DNA from: Cyanobacteria bacterium PR.3.49
GTDB taxonomy: Bacteria; Cyanobacteriota; Vampirovibrionia; Obscuribacterales; Obscuribacteraceae
DNA: 38,970 nt
Reading direction: 5' to 3'
NCBI GenBank assembly: GCA_013997645.1
Contig: PNKB01000027.1
Span: 1-38,970, forward strand
Position numbers and translations under genes: made by a program. Each line of letters opens with the position of its first letter. Positions within the stretch are counted from its first letter, which is position 1. Positions 37,903 to 38,970 of the stretch are shown here, piece by piece. The notes under the pieces were generated by a model. It was given only the letters and a program-made list of their open reading frames with translations. It ran no database searches and had not been told where the DNA came from.

Positions 37903-38673
37903 CTACGAGTCTCTGAGATAGCGAATTTTGTTGCGCACGTAATTGCTGTAGATGAGATTCAATTCCAAACCGAGCTTACCGTCAAGGAAGCCGAGGCGCA
38001 AAATATAGCGGGCGAAAAACGTCCAGAGCGGGTGAGCAAGTTCATTGATCTTGTTTGCCCGCCACTTTTTCGACCCGTCTTGCTTGTATTGCTCGGCTGA
38101 AAGACGTGCATATTTGTCCATGGCGCGCGTAAACTCTTCGACGTTTTTATACGAGTAATGCAGCATGGGATGTTTGAGATCGCCTACCGGTCCATCGACA
38201 AAAATGCGCTCGTGCACCATGCGATCGCGGAATTTTCCTTTGCCGTTCTGAATCAAACGCAATTGCGCATCCGGGTAAAAGCCGCCGTGCCTGACTGGAC
38301 TATCACCAATATAGAGTATGCGAGGAATCTTGTATCCATCGCACTTGCCGGCAGTTTCCGAGCTAATTATGGTTCTTACTTCCGCCACCACTTCTGGTGT
38401 CATTACTTCGTCTGCGTCCAGACTCAGCAACCAGTCGCTCTTAGCCAAAGACAGTGCGAAGTTTTTTTGCCCTGCGTAGCCAAGCCAGTCCTGGTGTACG
38501 ACACGAGCGCCAAGTTCTTGGGCGATCTCTATTGTTTTATCCTTAGATCCGGAATCTACCAAAAGAATCTCGTCTGCTATCGAGCGCACAGCTTCAAGAA
38601 CGCGCCCGATTGTGCGCTCTTCATTCATTGCTACGATTACCACAGACAGTGTCGCCACGGGCAGTCCACTCAC
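37903..38673 (-). CDS. Family 2 glycosyltransferase (WaaE/KdtX-like)
   Basis: This 256-residue protein begins at a GTG. The GT-A fold motifs are clear: LSVVIVAMNEERTIGRVLEA at the start, DEILLVDSGSKDKTIEIAQE, ARVVHQDWLGYAGQKNFALS and the metal-binding LLSLDADEV (DxD region). The later motif GKFRDRMVHERIFVDGPVGD is typical of the LPS-core glucosyltransferase WaaE/KdtX subgroup. There is no membrane helix, only an amphipathic C-terminus. It would add a sugar from a nucleotide-sugar donor to lipid A core or another envelope glycolipid. The truncated protease gene just upstream on the same strand is 10 bases away. Confidence 0.92.
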   Translation of the reverse strand: MSGLPVATLSVVIVAMNEERTIGRVLEAVRSIADEILLVDSGSKDKTIEIAQELGARVVHQDWLGYAGQKNFALSLAKSDWLLSLDADEVMTPEVVAEVRTIISSETAGKCDGYKIPRILYIGDSPVRHGGFYPDAQLRLIQNGKGKFRDRMVHERIFVDGPVGDLKHPMLHYSYKNVEEFTRAMDKYARLSAEQYKQDGSKKWRANKINELAHPLWTFFARYILRLGFLDGKLGLELNLIYSNYVRNKIRYLRDS

Positions 38674-38683
38674 TTACCGAAGT

Positions 38684-38970
38684 TTACCGCCTGATGCGGA
38701 TGACGCTAGCTTGATCGTCGATCGTATACTGGCAGTCGCCGAAAAATGATTGCCCTAAAAGCGGCTCGCCGAAAGGAATTTCAGTCACGCCGATTGTAAA
38801 ATTGCTCTTCTCGACAGGACCGAGACGAATGCGAGAGATGGGAAAGTTTTTCGTGTGAGTGGAACCGCCTACACCTCTGCCCACGCTGTCTACAGCATCA
38901 TCAGGTATAGCGATGCCGAGTTGCTTCATATGGTGTGCGCTAAAGAGACATCCCTGGGCGCCAGTATCGA
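38684..38970 (-). CDS. Truncated retropepsin-like aspartyl protease
   Basis: Only the C-terminal 95 residues are in the window; the gene continues past the right edge. Reading in from the edge, the frame begins DTGAQGCLFSAHHMKQLGI: DTGA is the catalytic motif of retroviral-type aspartyl proteases. RGVGGSTHTKNFPISRIRLG and GEPLLGQSFFGDCQYTID (the usual LLGxxFL block near the C-terminus) agree with this family (gag-asp/clan AA). Such single-domain enzymes act as homodimers. What it cleaves is unknown. The stop lies 10 bases before the glycosyltransferase start on the same strand, so they may form an operon. Confidence 0.82.
   Translation of the reverse strand, partial: DTGAQGCLFSAHHMKQLGIAIPDDAVDSVGRGVGGSTHTKNFPISRIRLGPVEKSNFTIGVTEIPFGEPLLGQSFFGDCQYTIDDQASVIRIRR

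Noticed and set aside
1-38970. CRISPR array, insertion sequence, prophage, tRNA or rRNA
   Set aside because: I looked for regularly spaced direct repeats, transposase or integrase motifs, terminal inverted repeats and cloverleaf sequences, and saw none. A machine search (tRNAscan, minced, ISfinder) could still find something I missed.

Overview
The window is ordinary chromosomal DNA of roughly half GC, densely packed with genes on both strands. I recognise no phage, transposon, CRISPR array, rRNA or tRNA. Features pointing to a diderm bacterium are an MlaC-like lipid carrier, a lipoprotein, an LPS-core-type glycosyltransferase and many Sec signal peptides. The mix of a bifunctional AdhE, a DUF4388/GGDEF protein, large Ala/Pro-rich TPR proteins, RLxRLE-repeat secreted proteins and TAGAAT-type -10 boxes would fit a non-photosynthetic cyanobacterial relative (Melainabacteria/Obscuribacterales-like). 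That placement is inference, not proof. GTG and TTG starts are frequent.

Layout. 1-780 (minus): a truncated membrane protein and a small secreted protein. 856-3219 (plus): a stand-alone PglX/Eco57I-like adenine methyltransferase. 3232-5106 (minus): a TadG-like pseudopilin-type membrane protein with its own good promoter. 5306-8682 (minus): a probable operon of membrane protein, ABC ATPase, ABC-2 permease and MlaC-like carrier. 8851-9345 (plus): a Cys-rich protein with ClpX-like zinc fingers. 9348-12351 (minus): adhE followed by a STAS-domain gene. 12713-13545 (minus): a kelch-repeat lipoprotein split by a frameshift at a 7-A run. 13881-18266 (plus): a large secreted TPR protein and an EF-hand/LysM-like protein, each followed by an intrinsic terminator. 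18361-19308 (minus): a secreted metzincin. 19461-21866 (plus): nagB, an exported cyclophilin and an unknown protein. 21898-29960 (minus): an SGNH-like protein, a repeat protein, dnaK, the DUF4388/degenerate GGDEF protein and an MBL-fold protein. 30148-32327 (plus): a DUF4832 glycosidase-like protein and a DUF4149-like membrane protein. 32343-33794 (minus): a DUF1348 protein and a membrane protein. 33936-37886 (plus): HD phosphohydrolase, ffh, rpsP, a KH protein and a small protein. 37903-38970 (minus): a family 2 glycosyltransferase and a truncated aspartyl protease.

Functional picture. The right end is a conserved translation/secretion block (ffh-rpsP-KH), with an HD nucleotidase fused to its front and rimM/trmD absent from the expected position. 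adhE implies fermentative metabolism of acetyl-CoA to ethanol. Much of the rest serves the cell envelope.

The points most worth a second look are: the rpsP/KH dual-coding overlap; the in-frame A7 slippery site in the kelch lipoprotein; the tandem ClpX-type zinc fingers without an AAA+ domain; the ABC-2/MlaC operon; the orphan PglX-like methyltransferase; and the TadG-like protein with a C-terminal CGGG-type membrane segment. I did not find a clear-cut new defence or mobile system.
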